Positions 1-11,503 of a stretch of DNA of 64,000 nucleotides are shown here, piece by piece. The notes under the pieces were generated by a model, which was not told the origin of the DNA, searched no databases, and saw only the letters and a list, made by a program, of their open reading frames with translations. Numbering within the stretch: the first letter of the stretch is position 1; each line of letters begins with the position of its first letter. Origin of the DNA: Cloeon dipterum (Eukaryota > Arthropoda > Insecta > Ephemeroptera > Baetidae); NCBI RefSeq assembly GCF_949628265.1, contig NC_088787.1, positions 22,062,501 through 22,126,500 of the forward strand, read 5' to 3'. A program made the translations under genes and the position numbers.

Positions 1-166
1 CGGAGGCAAGTGGCCCTTGAGTGGGCTGGGTCCCTGTGCGGCCTGGTGCGCCCATGTTATCCGTTCGCGGTGTTATTGGGACCCGGGTTTCAGCATTCGT
101 GCTAGTGCAGTGCGCGCCCTTCCCGGTCCTCCGGTCCTCGGACAGGGATAAAAAGAGCAAAAAAAA
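1..166 (+). mobile_element. SINE-like repeat, 3' part, cut by window edge
   Basis: Bases 1-166 match 27744-27909 with about five differences, and both end in an A-rich tail after GATAAA. Sequence similarity stops right after the tail, as expected for two retroposed copies sharing a 3' end. The 5' part lies outside the window. No coding role is proposed. Confidence 0.75.
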
Positions 167-1869
167 TGTGACTTTAGAAAAAACGACACTGCTCTCTTTA
201 TTTAATCCGCCGATTTATTTAAAAACAATAATTTTTCATATAAGGTCTACAGAAATAGAAGTTTTAGTAAAATTACTACTTATCCGTCGTTAAGGAAGAT
301 TAATATTTGGTTGAGCCAGTGTCTCCCAAAGCAGATAAAAGTTTGCTGGGGCACAGGGTTTTTGATTAAATATTTTATTTGTGCCATGACTTCGTTCTAT
401 TTGTAAATTTTCGTGTTTTTGAGAGTAATTTGTTTAAGTTGATTGTCAACAAAATTTTAGACTCTTGAACTCGTCTCGTCAAATTCAACTTTCCTGTTGA
501 CGTCAAAGTGGTAGTTCAAAGGTACCTAGAATCGAATTTTAAAATGGAACCCAAATTTGATAATAAATGTAAGAAAATTTTTAAATTTGATGAGTGCAAA
601 AAAATTGGTTAGGAAAGTCTATATCTATTGTATCGTTTTGCTTCATTTTATTGTTATTTTTATTTAATTTTTTTTAATAAAAACTGCTAAGTTGCTGATT
701 ATATGGGCTCTCAAAAACTGTTTGAATACTCAAATCTCAGCTTCTGATGATCAGATTTCAAAAACCACACAGCTAGACTAGTCTTATCTTAGATAGCCAA
801 AGCAGTCTAAGGGTTCCACCCCTTAAAACCCTATTTGCACCCTAAAACGTGATTTTTTTTATAATTTTTATTGCCTGGCTCGTTGTGCAACGGAGTTGAG
901 TGTCAATCACCGTGAAACCCCTGCATTGCATCATGAGATGGGAATGCGAGTAAAATGGTATGCATTTTTTGTAAACATGACTATTAGAATCCAAGATTTA
1001 GTTGACATACTGTTTTTGATCGACGGCCTGCGAAAGAAAAATACATTTTTCACCAAATCTCGTCTTCTAAGCACCAGATTAAAAAAAAACTGCACACCGT
1101 TCAACTCGTTGTGACCTTCTCTAGATTGCTAAAGTAGTCTAAGAGTGTCAATCCCTTCAACCCCAGTTTCACCTTGTCTAAATTGTTAAAAATGCATTTT
1201 TCACAGGTTGGAAGCTATTGAATAGACTAATTGGGCTTGTAAACTATTCAAAATCGCTTAAATTCTATTTGTAAAATCATCCCTTTCCTCACCCCATTAA
1301 ATGGAAGTGCTTAGACCAATACAAAATCGGTTTTAATGAGAAAATTAATGTTTTTGGCGTTACCATCGGTATCAATATTCTCCCTTTCAGCGTGGCCAGG
1401 GATTAAAAATTACGGCATATTAAAAATAACGAAATATTGCCCATTGAATGCTCATTAAACTCACAAAAATCGGAAATTCTGGGAGTTTTCAGTTAATGAG
1501 AGCCACGTTTTTGCACGAACAAATCATTGCTGAACCCTAGTACAACTTTCTGCTGCTTTGGGACACGTTGGCTCATTTCTAAATTTTAAAACTTAAAAGT
1601 TACCAAAAAACTGTTTGCATGCTGCAAGTAAATATTAACTTTACCGAAAATAGTTAGCAATTAGTGCTATTGTTTCGCGTGAATAATTGAGCCGAAAACA
1701 GCAGCCTTTTCATTGTTCCCATAAAATTGCATCCAATGGCAAAAAGAGCGCTGTTTGCGCGGGATCAAAAGCCAGGCAATGTCCACTCGATTAATAATTA
1801 AACGCGTGTTGGTCTAGCCCGTGAAAATTTGGTATGCAATATGCATGATGAAAGTGGTGGATTGCGCAG
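167..1869. other. Non-coding stretch with remnants of an inverted-repeat family
   Basis: No gene is supported. Segments near 745-850 and 1085-1170 contain degenerate copies of the terminal sequence (CTGCAC..TTCAACTCGT..) of the inverted-repeat family seen at 3727-4152 and 7401-7812. The rest is AT-rich. It may be an intron of the gene whose last exons follow at 1870. Confidence 0.5.
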
Positions 1870-2852
1870 GTCGGAGCAAACACTCGAAACAACGGCACAA
1901 GCATAACGAGGTGGTCGGAGCAGCCAACAAGGATTTCACCACCAACAGATGGGATCGCGGTGAGTGCAAACAATTGCTTAATTATACACGTACGTCACTC
2001 TCACGCCGAGAGATTATAGTAGTTAAGAGTCGGCACTGTTTCATTAGATACTCCCCGCGTGCCCTTCGCAGCAGCGCTCCAGCGGTCGGGATTAACGCAA
2101 TTATTGGAGCGGCGCATGATGCATTTAATTTCGGCCAAATCCCTGCCAACGAGCCTCTCTTTTGGCAAATTGCGAATAACGCGATTTGAAAACCTGTTGG
2201 ATTGATCACTCAACGCCCGTGTAACCTTTTTTACTGCTAATAAGTGTTTTCCAATTGATTTCTTTTGGATGTGGGGATGTATGGGGTTCGTTTGCCTTGC
2301 TATTCTGCAGTAAAACCATTTTGAATTAAAAATGCATTAAATTATATAGCTCTTGCCGTGCTTTGAAGACCTTATCTTGATGCCCCATTACGCCTTTATG
2401 AGAATTTGTCTCTCATTTTTATAAATATATTATAGATAATTCGATTCTGACTTTTTAACTGCCTATTCTGAAATTGCACGATGTAAAAAGCATTTAACAT
2501 TCGTCTGTACAAATCCTTTATTGTAAATTGTTAAAGCTGACCTTTTTACTAAATTAAAACCATGAAAACTCGCAGAAATATAAAATGGAAACTTTGTTTC
2601 AGGGGTAAATTGAAATAATTTTTAATCATAAGTGTTGGCTTCATCTTTTTTTAACAAACTCATTTTAACGTGGGAAAAAACTCGATAGTATTTTTCGGTG
2701 TTGCAGGTGAGTCGAATTGGGACGACATGGGCCAGGACGAGAACCCTGACATCCCGTCGGAGGGACTGGCCATGGAGGACGACTGCGCGTTGTCCCGCGG
2801 CGCACCCTTGCTGCTGGCATCGTCGTGTCTGCTCGTGTTGTGGTTCCAATGA
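1870..2852 (+). CDS. C-terminal two exons of a probable GPI-anchored surface protein
   Basis: Two exons are predicted, 1870-1959 and 2707-2852, joined across a GT..AG intron with matching phase (one base of a Gly codon, then two). The joined tail is hydrophilic (RSKHSKQRHKHNEVVG, then DDMGQDENPDIPSEGL) and ends in a short hydrophobic run (APLLLASSCLLVLWFQ) at the stop codon. A hydrophobic extreme C-terminus preceded by small residues (CALSRGA) is the usual layout of a GPI-attachment signal. An AATAAA follows at 3062. Upstream exons are off the left side, so the family cannot be named; a proteoglycan core or receptor-like protein is possible. A type I membrane anchor is less likely because no cytoplasmic tail follows. 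Confidence 0.5.
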
Positions 2853-3061
2853 ATATAACGAGAGGAAGAAACAAACACCCCCGAAAAAGACTCGCAAATT
2901 GGACTGAGTTGGACGTTGCACCTTAAAAATAGCGCTGTTTGCACCCGTTCTCTCTGTGTATGTGTCAAGCCAAGCGAGAGAGTGCTTTTCGCTGCTGATT
3001 TACCTACTAATTAATGATGACTTATTACGCCTGTACATATACACACATTTACGCCGCGAAT

Positions 3062-3067
3062 AATAAA
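3062..3067 (+). other. Poly(A) signal
   Basis: AATAAA lies 210 bases after the stop at 2852, on the same strand as the predicted GPI-type gene. Confidence 0.5.
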
Positions 3068-5659
3068 TAAGGCAGCTCGTCTCGCGAAAACACAAACACA
3101 TTTCTTTGTTCTATTTTCCGAAAGGGACCAGTGCTTCGCCGGCTGGAAAATAAGATGGACTTTCTAATTTGATTTCAGTTTTGCTGCTTTCTGAATAAGA
3201 CGTTGATTTTAATGTCAACAAATTATTTAGGCTTGCAAATTAATAATTAGATGACTATCAAAGGTTTAAATAAAAATGACTTGCTAAATGTTACTTTTAA
3301 AATAAAGGAAGGCATATCTTGCCACAATTAATTTTTCTGTTTTCAAATGTAAATAAAAATAAATAGGTGTCTTGGCTTGAATTTGCAACGGAATGCTTAA
3401 AAGGAATGGTATTTAAGACGTTACTCACTATAAATGCTATTTTAGACGAGTTTGAAACTAATTTGGATCTAAATGATTTTATAGTGTTTTTATCAAAAAT
3501 TTCCTATCACGATTTTCTTGAAAAAATTATTTTACGCGGTTTCTACTTTTAAACGGATTTAAAATCAAATTTTATTTTTCATTTTTCTTTGAATCATGAC
3601 ATAGGTCTAGACTAAATTTTAAACCAATTGAATGCCCAGAACCATAATTATTTTTCGTCATTATTATGCTCTCGATGTCTCGATAGGTGACAAAAAATTT
3701 TTGCCAATATTGTCACTACAAAATCTCGGGTTCTAACCGTTAGAATTGCAAAAAAACGCTTACAGTTAGACTCACCTTGACCGCCCCTAAACAGCCGTAG
3801 GGTTTTGAGGGTTATCAGTTATCAACCCTCATCCCCCTTCCACCAAATAAATTGCAGTAACGATAAAAATCGTGTGGCTTTTCACTTTCATAAACCTATT
3901 TACGAATCAAAAATCTTTCAAATTATTAATATCTACCCCAAATTACCAACTTTTTTCCCTTAATAGAAAGAGAAAAAGTTAAAAATCTAAATCTAAATTG
4001 CATTGCATTCAAATTTTACCAGGGAGGTATAAAAAGGCTAATTGGGGTTGGCGGGCGATCAGATCACCCCCAAAACCAATTTGCTATCTACGGGAGGTTA
4101 TGACGAGTTGAATTATGTGCAGTTTTTGTAATTCTGATGGCTCTCTAACCCAAGATTTGGCGATGAAAGAGTTGGCCTTGGCAATATCATTGTTCCAATA
4201 AATCATCTTTATCTTACTGAGTTTTCACTCAGTAATTTTGTTTTAAAACACAATTGAATCCCAATACTTAATCGACTTCGCTTTTTCTATACGTCTGTAT
4301 AATCGCACAGCTTTTAAAAAGATCGTATGAAATACTTAATCCACAAAAAATATAATTTAGTAAATTACGCACAATTAATAGTAAAAAACGTCTAAATTGG
4401 TTTATAACTGTTTGAAAATAACAGCACTATTTATATAATAAATTTTTAATCTCTTATAAAAATACAACGTTCATAAAAAAGTAGAGACGATTTTGCGTGA
4501 TTTGTGCTCTTTTGGTGTCTTGAAAGTAAGTCAGACGCACAGTAAAAAATATTCACTCTTCTTAAATTTCCAACTCACAGATATCTAGCTTGAATTTTGT
4601 ATACAGACAAACGAAATAGGGCATCTAGAACGCGGCAACACTTGGAAAGATCAACTGGAATTATCGCACAACACGGACCGACGAGGCGCAGCCAGACGGG
4701 GAGCAGGAATGGAAATAAAGAATCGTGCGGCGCAAGCAACGTTCTACCGCTTGTCCCGAGAGGCGTTTGGCCGGGATTCAATTTAAGAAGGGCATAAATC
4801 ACGCGGCTAATGCGGCCAAATGAATGCAGCAGGTAGAAGCAGCAAAGGAGAGGAAATAATAGCAGCAGTCGTCGTGGAGAACACACAACAAGGCGAAATC
4901 AGATTTGCGGCCGAGATAAATGTGTGTGCGTGCGCGGCTTGGCTCGGTGGGCGGCTTTAAAAGGTGTTTAGCTGGTAATGGATCTGCCTCGTGGGAAAGC
5001 GGCGTGTCTTGCGCCTTTGAGACGTTTCTGTTTGCGTGGATGTGCGAAAAGTGCGCCCGCCAGAATTAACGCTCGCCTAAATCAAACACGCGCGAGGCGC
5101 GAGACCGGCCGAATAATTCCCAAAAGCACCCCGCATGAATGAGTGCGAAGCTCCCTGTGCCACGCTGATGGTCATTTAGATAAGGGTTTGCAGCAGCGCC
5201 ATGCCGGCGAAGAAGAAGAAGCTATTATTGTGCGAGCTCTCGCTTATTTATCGCCTTTAGTGAGACGCTCCGAGCACCTTTTGTGCAGCTTCAGCTGCTC
5301 AAACTTTGCACATTTCCTGCTTAATTAGCTTGAATCAAGGTTTTAAGCCCTCTGTTCCTTTGTCGATTCGATTAAATTTTCATTCAAATCAAACGTATTT
5401 GGATTGTGCTCAAAATAAAAAAAATAAAATACTAATCGGAAGAAACCTGGTTGTGATTTAAAAGAGAAGTAATTTCTTCGTTTAACATTTTTATGATGTA
5501 CTAAAAAATTTGTTTTTTTCATTTTCTTTTGGGACTTGGGACCATTCAGAAAATTTAAGCGAAATCGCTGTAATATGCTGGAGGCCGTGACCAAATAATA
5601 TTGCAGTGCGCAGAACATGAATCTCTTTGGCGAACTTATGCTCCAGTTTTGAGTGAAGA
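3068..5659. other. Intergenic, with one MITE-like element and a GC-richer block
   Basis: Holds the inverted-repeat element at 3727-4152. The block at about 4590-5330 is richer in GC than its surroundings, with open frames on both strands, but none shows a recognisable domain or splice-consistent continuation. It could be a promoter or first-exon region; nothing proves it. Confidence 0.4.
3727..4152. repeat. MITE-like element with long imperfect terminal inverted repeats (family X, copy 1)
   Basis: The left end (from CGGGTTCTAACC..AGAATTGCAAAAA) and the reverse complement of the right end (GGGTTAGAGAGCC..AGAATTACAAAAA) align over about 85 bases. A related copy lies at 7401-7812 and fragments lie near 0.8, 1.1, 23.55 and 23.71 kb. 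No transposase frame is present. Confidence 0.65.
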
Positions 5660-5836
5660 ATGACATTTCAAGATGTTTTAAGCAATCTAAAAATTACATC
5701 AAGGCAATTGACAACTGAAGTCGTCCAAGATGTTGAGGACGAAAATGCAGAAGAAGATGAGGCGGTGCAGCAAGAAAAAGCAGTAGTTGTAAATTACCCC
5801 CTAATAGCAGAAAATCTTAACTTTCATTCTTGCTAG
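5660..5836 (+). CDS. Short acidic open frame, doubtful
   Basis: A 58-codon frame starts MTFQDVLSNLKITSRQ and has an acidic middle (QDVEDENAEEDEAVQQE). Its composition is more protein-like than the surrounding AT-rich sequence. A possible donor follows the Val-Val codons (GTT|GTAAAT). No domain is recognised and no partner exon was found, so it may be an exon of an unmodelled gene, a pseudogene scrap, or chance. Confidence 0.18.
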   Translation: MTFQDVLSNLKITSRQLTTEVVQDVEDENAEEDEAVQQEKAVVVNYPLIAENLNFHSC

Positions 5837-7400
5837 AAAATTTCATAATTAGTTTGAGCTCTTATTACATTCCTCTCGCAAATACTAAGATTGTTTTGAT
5901 GATGGTGGAATATTGAATTTTTGGTTTTGTCAGTGATTTTTTCGCTCGATTTCGGTAAATTTCCCTCCTGGCGAAATAAATCATGATTTTCAATATGGGC
6001 ACAGTGCCCGCCGCTTGATTAGTATGCAAACCATTGAACCGATTTTCCCAGAAATTTTAACAGCAACCTGCGAAAATATTAGGTCATTCTCAATTTTCAG
6101 TGGATATAAACAGTAACGATAAAAATTGTTTTTCAGAATTTCGCTGCACGTGTCCACTTATTTTTATATTATTATTATTTCAGTAATTTTTTGCTGACGT
6201 TTCAAAGCAACGTAGTTCACTAAAAAAAATTCAACCACTGAACTTGATTCACATCACGGCAGACCGTAAAAATCCAATAAAAGCCTTGTCCGGGCCTATC
6301 AAGTAATCTCCTTTTCCCCACTTAAAAGAAAAGTAAATAGTCTACCGCGCACATTTTGATCTGCGAAGATGTCACTTTTCCAATATGTTAGCATCAATTT
6401 ATGGCGGAAACGTTCTCCAATTTACTCACCCTCTCCACTCCTGATTCAACAACAAAGTGCACATTACACAGACTGCAATAACGAGAGAGTAATGCTCATT
6501 GTTTCGCACCCCTAGACCCCAGACGGTCTAGCTCTCTCATTCTCCGCCGCTCGAAATGCAATTTTTTCCGGGCACGTCGCCGCCCGCCTGCCCGCCTCCT
6601 TCACTCTGCCAAGTCGTCGGAGCACCTTGCATATTGGCCGGGGGAAAGGGGGTAGTTTCACAGTAGTTTCCCCATTGTGCGTTCGACTACCTGCTTCTTA
6701 TCCAGTTTGAGAAGGAATTATTTTGCACCGACGCCGCTTGAAAGGGAGACGGAAAGTGCATTAAAATAAAAAGGGTCCGTTTGATTGGTTATTTATATAT
6801 ATGTATAAAAACCGTCCCGCGCCTGGCGGGACAAAGGCCGGTATGGAAATGAGAGGCACTTTACTTGGCACAAAAGGCGCTGATTTAGATCAGGGTGCGC
6901 CAGGTTTTGCTCGAAACTAAAATTCCAGAAAAAATGCTTACCAAAATGTCATGAGTTTGAGTAAATTTACACCATAAATAAGTTTTCTTATATTAATTTG
7001 CATCATATTTTTTTAAATATTGATTTTTACTGGATTTACACGACACTTTTAGACGATTTTGAGATCTTTGTAGCTCATCTCCCCGTGGTAAAATTTCAAA
7101 AATAAGTAATAAGTTATGCTTTGGATTCCTCTCGCCGAACCCGATCCAACTATTGCCAAATTTTGGCAAAGACACTACTGTTAATAATGGTTTCTAATTA
7201 AATTTTTGGAAATGAGCTCAGGATTTCAGAGTTTTAAAACAGTGCTTAAAGTTGTTTCATAACATTTGAGAACTTGTGTGAATATTTAAGAGTGGTGTTC
7301 TTTTTCGTTTTCAAGATATTTCTTTACAAACCCTAAAAAAACACAAATTTTTCGAGACTTGTTCGTGTTTTGCCTTTCCCAACATTGTTAATTCCCATTC
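5837..7400. other. Intergenic, no feature seen
   Basis: AT-rich except around 6500-6700, which is GC-richer. No open frame with a domain, RNA gene or clear repeat was recognised. Confidence 0.4.
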
Positions 7401-7812
7401 TCGAATAATAACCATCAGAATTGCAAAAGATACCCAAATTTAGACTTACTTGTCTTGACTTTCCCTGACCAGCTGAAGGGTTTAAGGGTGTTTAAGGCCA
7501 CCCCTTTCCACCCCCTGCTCAATTTATAAGAGCAAAAATGTGCTTCCTCAAGGCTTAAATTAAACTATCCAAAACTTGTAAGTAAACTCTAAATTACCAA
7601 CCCATACCATATAAAAAAATGAAACAGTGCAATTTTAAATTAAATGCAAAAGAATAAACAAATCCAGCGTCATAAAAGATTTAATTTTCAAGCGGGTGGC
7701 TATGAAGCAATTTGGGGATGGAAGATAAACACCCCTAAACCTAACTGCTAGTCAGGGGAAGCCAAGACGAGTCTAACAGTATGCAATTTTTGCAATTCTG
7801 AAAGTTAGAAGA
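7401..7812. repeat. MITE-like element (family X, copy 2)
   Basis: The left end (ATAACCATCAGAATTGCAAAA) pairs with the reverse complement of the right end (CTAACTTTCAGAATTGCAAAA), and the similarity runs on for about 80 bases. The internal pyrimidine-rich CACCCCTTTCCACCCC block is shared in diverged form with copy 1. No coding capacity. Confidence 0.65.
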
Positions 7813-7846
7813 GTTAACAGTGATAGTGTAAAACAAGTTAAAAAAA

Positions 7847-8089
7847 TATTGGGTATAAATGAAAACAGGCTTCATCCTCGTTGTTCTCTAAATTAGTCAT
7901 TTTAATTCTCGACTATAGTTTCGACGTCAGCCAGTACGTCCTATTCACGAGGCCATTTGGTCTTTGGAGCTAGGCTCAATTGCCTCATGAATTGGAAGTA
8001 CTGGATGACGTCGAAACTATGGTCGAGAATTAAAACGACGAATTTAAAGAACAACAAAAATGAGGCCTGTTTTCATTTGTTCCCAATAT
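7847..8089. repeat. Hairpin (snap-back) MITE-like element, 243 bp
   Basis: The two halves are nearly perfect inverted copies. The left arm begins ATATTGGGTATAAATGAAAA and the right arm, reverse complemented, begins ATATTGGGAACAAATGAAAA. The arms continue through GACGTC to a centre near 7960, about 95 bases each, with about ten mismatches. It lies 34 bases after family X copy 2. Confidence 0.8.
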
Positions 8090-9106
8090 AAGCACAACCT
8101 CGAGCGGTCACCTATTTCAAAAAAAAAAAAATTAAAAAAGTTGAAATTTTTTACGAGTGTTGGAGCGGAACATATCGAACACTAAAGAGAAAACCACTCT
8201 GATATTTTCACACAAGCTTATAAATGTCATGTGACAGCTTTTAAGCACATTTACAAAATCCTGAGTTCTACTTCAAAATTTTAAAATTGTTAAGACTTCA
8301 TTTATATACACAAACCTTTTTTAAAAAAATTTCGCACATGTCGTAAAAGTTATGTCACTTTTTCAGGCATTCCGATTCCAGGAAGAAGACGGGATACCCT
8401 TGCCAGCCCTTCAATCTGACTTATTATCGGTGCCAGCTTATCGAGAAAGCAGGTTTTTTTTGCATCGTGCGTGCGACACTCGGGCCTCGCGGAACAAGGA
8501 CAGCATTTGTTTGCCCCGGAGACAAATGGCGCACGGAGTGTGTCTGCAGGTCGCTGGGGCATCTTTTCGGCCGAGACTGATGATGCGGCGCCGGCCCCGC
8601 GCTCTCTGCTGATTCAACCCTTTCCTCGCACTCGACTCGCACGTCGCCGCGATCTGCTTGCTTTTCCCCCCGCCGCCGCTCTGCTTGCTGTCTGCATGCG
8701 CAATAGTTGCCTGCCGCAAAAACAGGCGCGCGGCACAAAAGCCCATCGCATTTGTCTGCGACGAGCAAGACTGATGCTCCTGCTTTTCGGTTACAACTGC
8801 AAAAATTGCTTTTGAGATTGGCCACTTTGAAAAACATGCTTTTTGTTTAAACCATATCCATCACTTATTCAAACACAAAAACTTTTAATTGATTACAAAT
8901 GGTTCTTAAGATATAAAGATTTTATTTTAATTGTTTTGATATATACGTCAAGTTACTAATTAAATTAACTAATAATAAAATAACTTACTTAAAAAGAAAC
9001 AAGCAAACACATAGTTAATTTTATAAAATTTAAAAAATTATCAATCGCTGCAAATTACAAGAGCGTGTTATTTACATTTTTGCCTTTTAAAATTAACACC
9101 TAATAA

Positions 9107-9178
<72 letters not shown>

Positions 9179-11228
9179 CTGTGTGTGTCTATGTAACTTA
9201 TTTATAATTAAATCAGAATGAATAAAGTAATCTAGAAAAAGCCTTTGAATTTAAATAAGACACACGCATCAGCCCTGCAATTTTCATAATGCGTTTAGTT
9301 TTTAAATATTAAGTTCTTTCTTATGAGATGTATTTATATATAACATTAAAAAAATATTGTTAAATTATCATAATTTTAGTTCCTATTAAAAAATACACCT
9401 TGTTCAATAATATATGATGTACTGTAATGGGGGAATCACATTGAGAATTAATAGGCCGTTGAAGTTTATTCGTTACTAGTTCTCGGTTCTGACGCAATGG
9501 CGGGCCACTGCAGTCTAACAACCCTCAACAGCAGCGCTCTGACAGAGGGTAGAAGGGTTGGAGACTCCTACTAAGAATGGCGGGATATATACGAAAATCT
9601 TCCCCCTTGCACAAAGTATTGAAATATTACATGGTAATTTTACGTTTCTAGTAATTGTTCAAATCAAAAATGAAGAAAACTCTATTATTTTGCAGCAGGA
9701 AAAAATGTACAAAAAATAAATCACAAAAATAGATTTCAGGGGGGTCAGTTAAAAATGGTCCATAACAAAATAAAAATCTGATACACTCTTACACTCTTCA
9801 AATGCTTCTTGTAAAAAGTAACGAAAGCTATAATATGAAACTCAGAACCCGGCTATTATGATTTATGATCCCAAGAATTTTCAATGCCTTGCCAGTCAAT
9901 ATAAAATTAATTGACGAAGACCAGGAATTTATGAAAGGTGTCAAAAGAATTGTGTGCACCTATCAGTTTTACGACATGACAGAATTCTATTCATGTGACT
10001 TCACATTGTAACTACATATTAATAATCTCTAGCTTGTATATATTTAGGATAAGTTGACGTATTTTAAAGAGTCGCCCTTGTAAATATTGGCTCTAAGGAG
10101 AGTGATAAAACTAAAACTAAAAACTATGCATTTCAAGCATTTCTATTTACCTCTGGAAAAAATGTATGGAAACCATTTCGGCTTACGTTTCTCGCTAAGT
10201 TGACTGACTTCTATTTTAGCAGCCGATAATATCGTTTTTGTGAATAATTTCTACATTCTACATTGTGAAAAAGCTTAATTAGAATTGAGAAACAATTAAA
10301 TTTCAGAATTTGCCAAATTACTCAGAAAATAAAACGGGGTTTCAGTTAATTTTTCACTTGATTTCGATACTTCTCATCGCGATTTATCTAACGGTGTGCG
10401 TATTTAGAGGCAAAATTCCGTAAATTGTGAATTAAATCGTGATTTTACAGTAAGGAACAGTGCTCGCCGCTTGATTTGCATGTAAACTTTGCAGCCGATT
10501 TTCTCATTGTCAGTAATTAAAGCGGCAACCTAGGAATATTTTGGCATTTCCGGCATATCCCAATTTTCGAGAGTATTTAAGGCAAAGCTATAAATCATGA
10601 AATTATTTTACATAATTTTTCAGTACTGATCCACTTCAAAAATGGTGGCGGAAATTCTTGGTTTAAAGTGAAATGCGTGTAGTTTCTCGTGGATAATTTG
10701 ACGAACTAGAGAAATCATTGGTATAATTGTATTTTTTATTTCTTCATTCCTTTGTCCTGTCTCCTGTTAGCAAGAAGTCGTGCTTTCCAAGCCCCGCTTT
10801 CGTTTTGCTATTAAATTCTGGTAAAATACTGCTAAAGATTCGGTGAACTAACAATTAATAGAAATAATTTTAGGTACATAATGCTAAAAACCGGTTCAAA
10901 ACACCAAGCGCAATTTTTATCACTGTGATGTCACTGCATGATCAAAGGCGGGAGAAGTAGAAGTGGGAGATGTGGGAGTGTGAGGCGAGAGGTGAGAACA
11001 ACAACACTCGTCGCCTTCACCTTCACGGCTTCACGCATCACAACAGCTAGCAGCTACATGTGAGCTGTGAGAATTTTTACTACTTTCGCTCATCAATTAA
11101 TTGTTCTACGTTTGCGTGATACAACAAATTCCATTATATGTGAGAACATCACGAATTTTTGGAACTTAAATCTTCTAATTTCGCGTGAACAGGTGATAAG
11201 GAAATTCTTTGTGCTTGAAAGAGGAGAG
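8090..11228. other. Intergenic; GC-richer block and AT microsatellite
   Basis: 8350-8820 is GC-richer, with overlapping open frames on both strands that I do not accept as genes. 9111-9171 is an (AT)n run. 10930-11060 (GAGGCGAGAGGTGAGAACAA and following) looks like a 5' leader for the gene that starts at 11229. Confidence 0.4.
9111..9171. repeat. (AT)n microsatellite
   Basis: About 30 uninterrupted AT units. Confidence 0.95.
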
Positions 11229-11419
11229 ATGACTTTGAGGGAGCGTGACATATCGCATTTGTTTATTAGAAGAAAGGGTATGTAGATATGTGAGCTGCAT
11301 TTTCGCCTAATATTTTTAAAATAATGCGTATTGTTTTAATTTTAAATAAATGCCGCTCTATGTATGTATTAAAACTAACAACAAAATATTTTCCGAGATG
11401 ATGTGTTAGCCGGCATAAA

Positions 11420-11503
<84 letters not shown>

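Noticed and set aside
4575-4886. Frames of 66 and 103 codons on opposite strands
   Set aside because: No domain or exon partners; GC-richer background explains them.
8350-8837. Several overlapping frames on both strands in a GC-richer block
   Set aside because: Open frames on both strands are expected from base composition. No domain, no splice-compatible neighbour.
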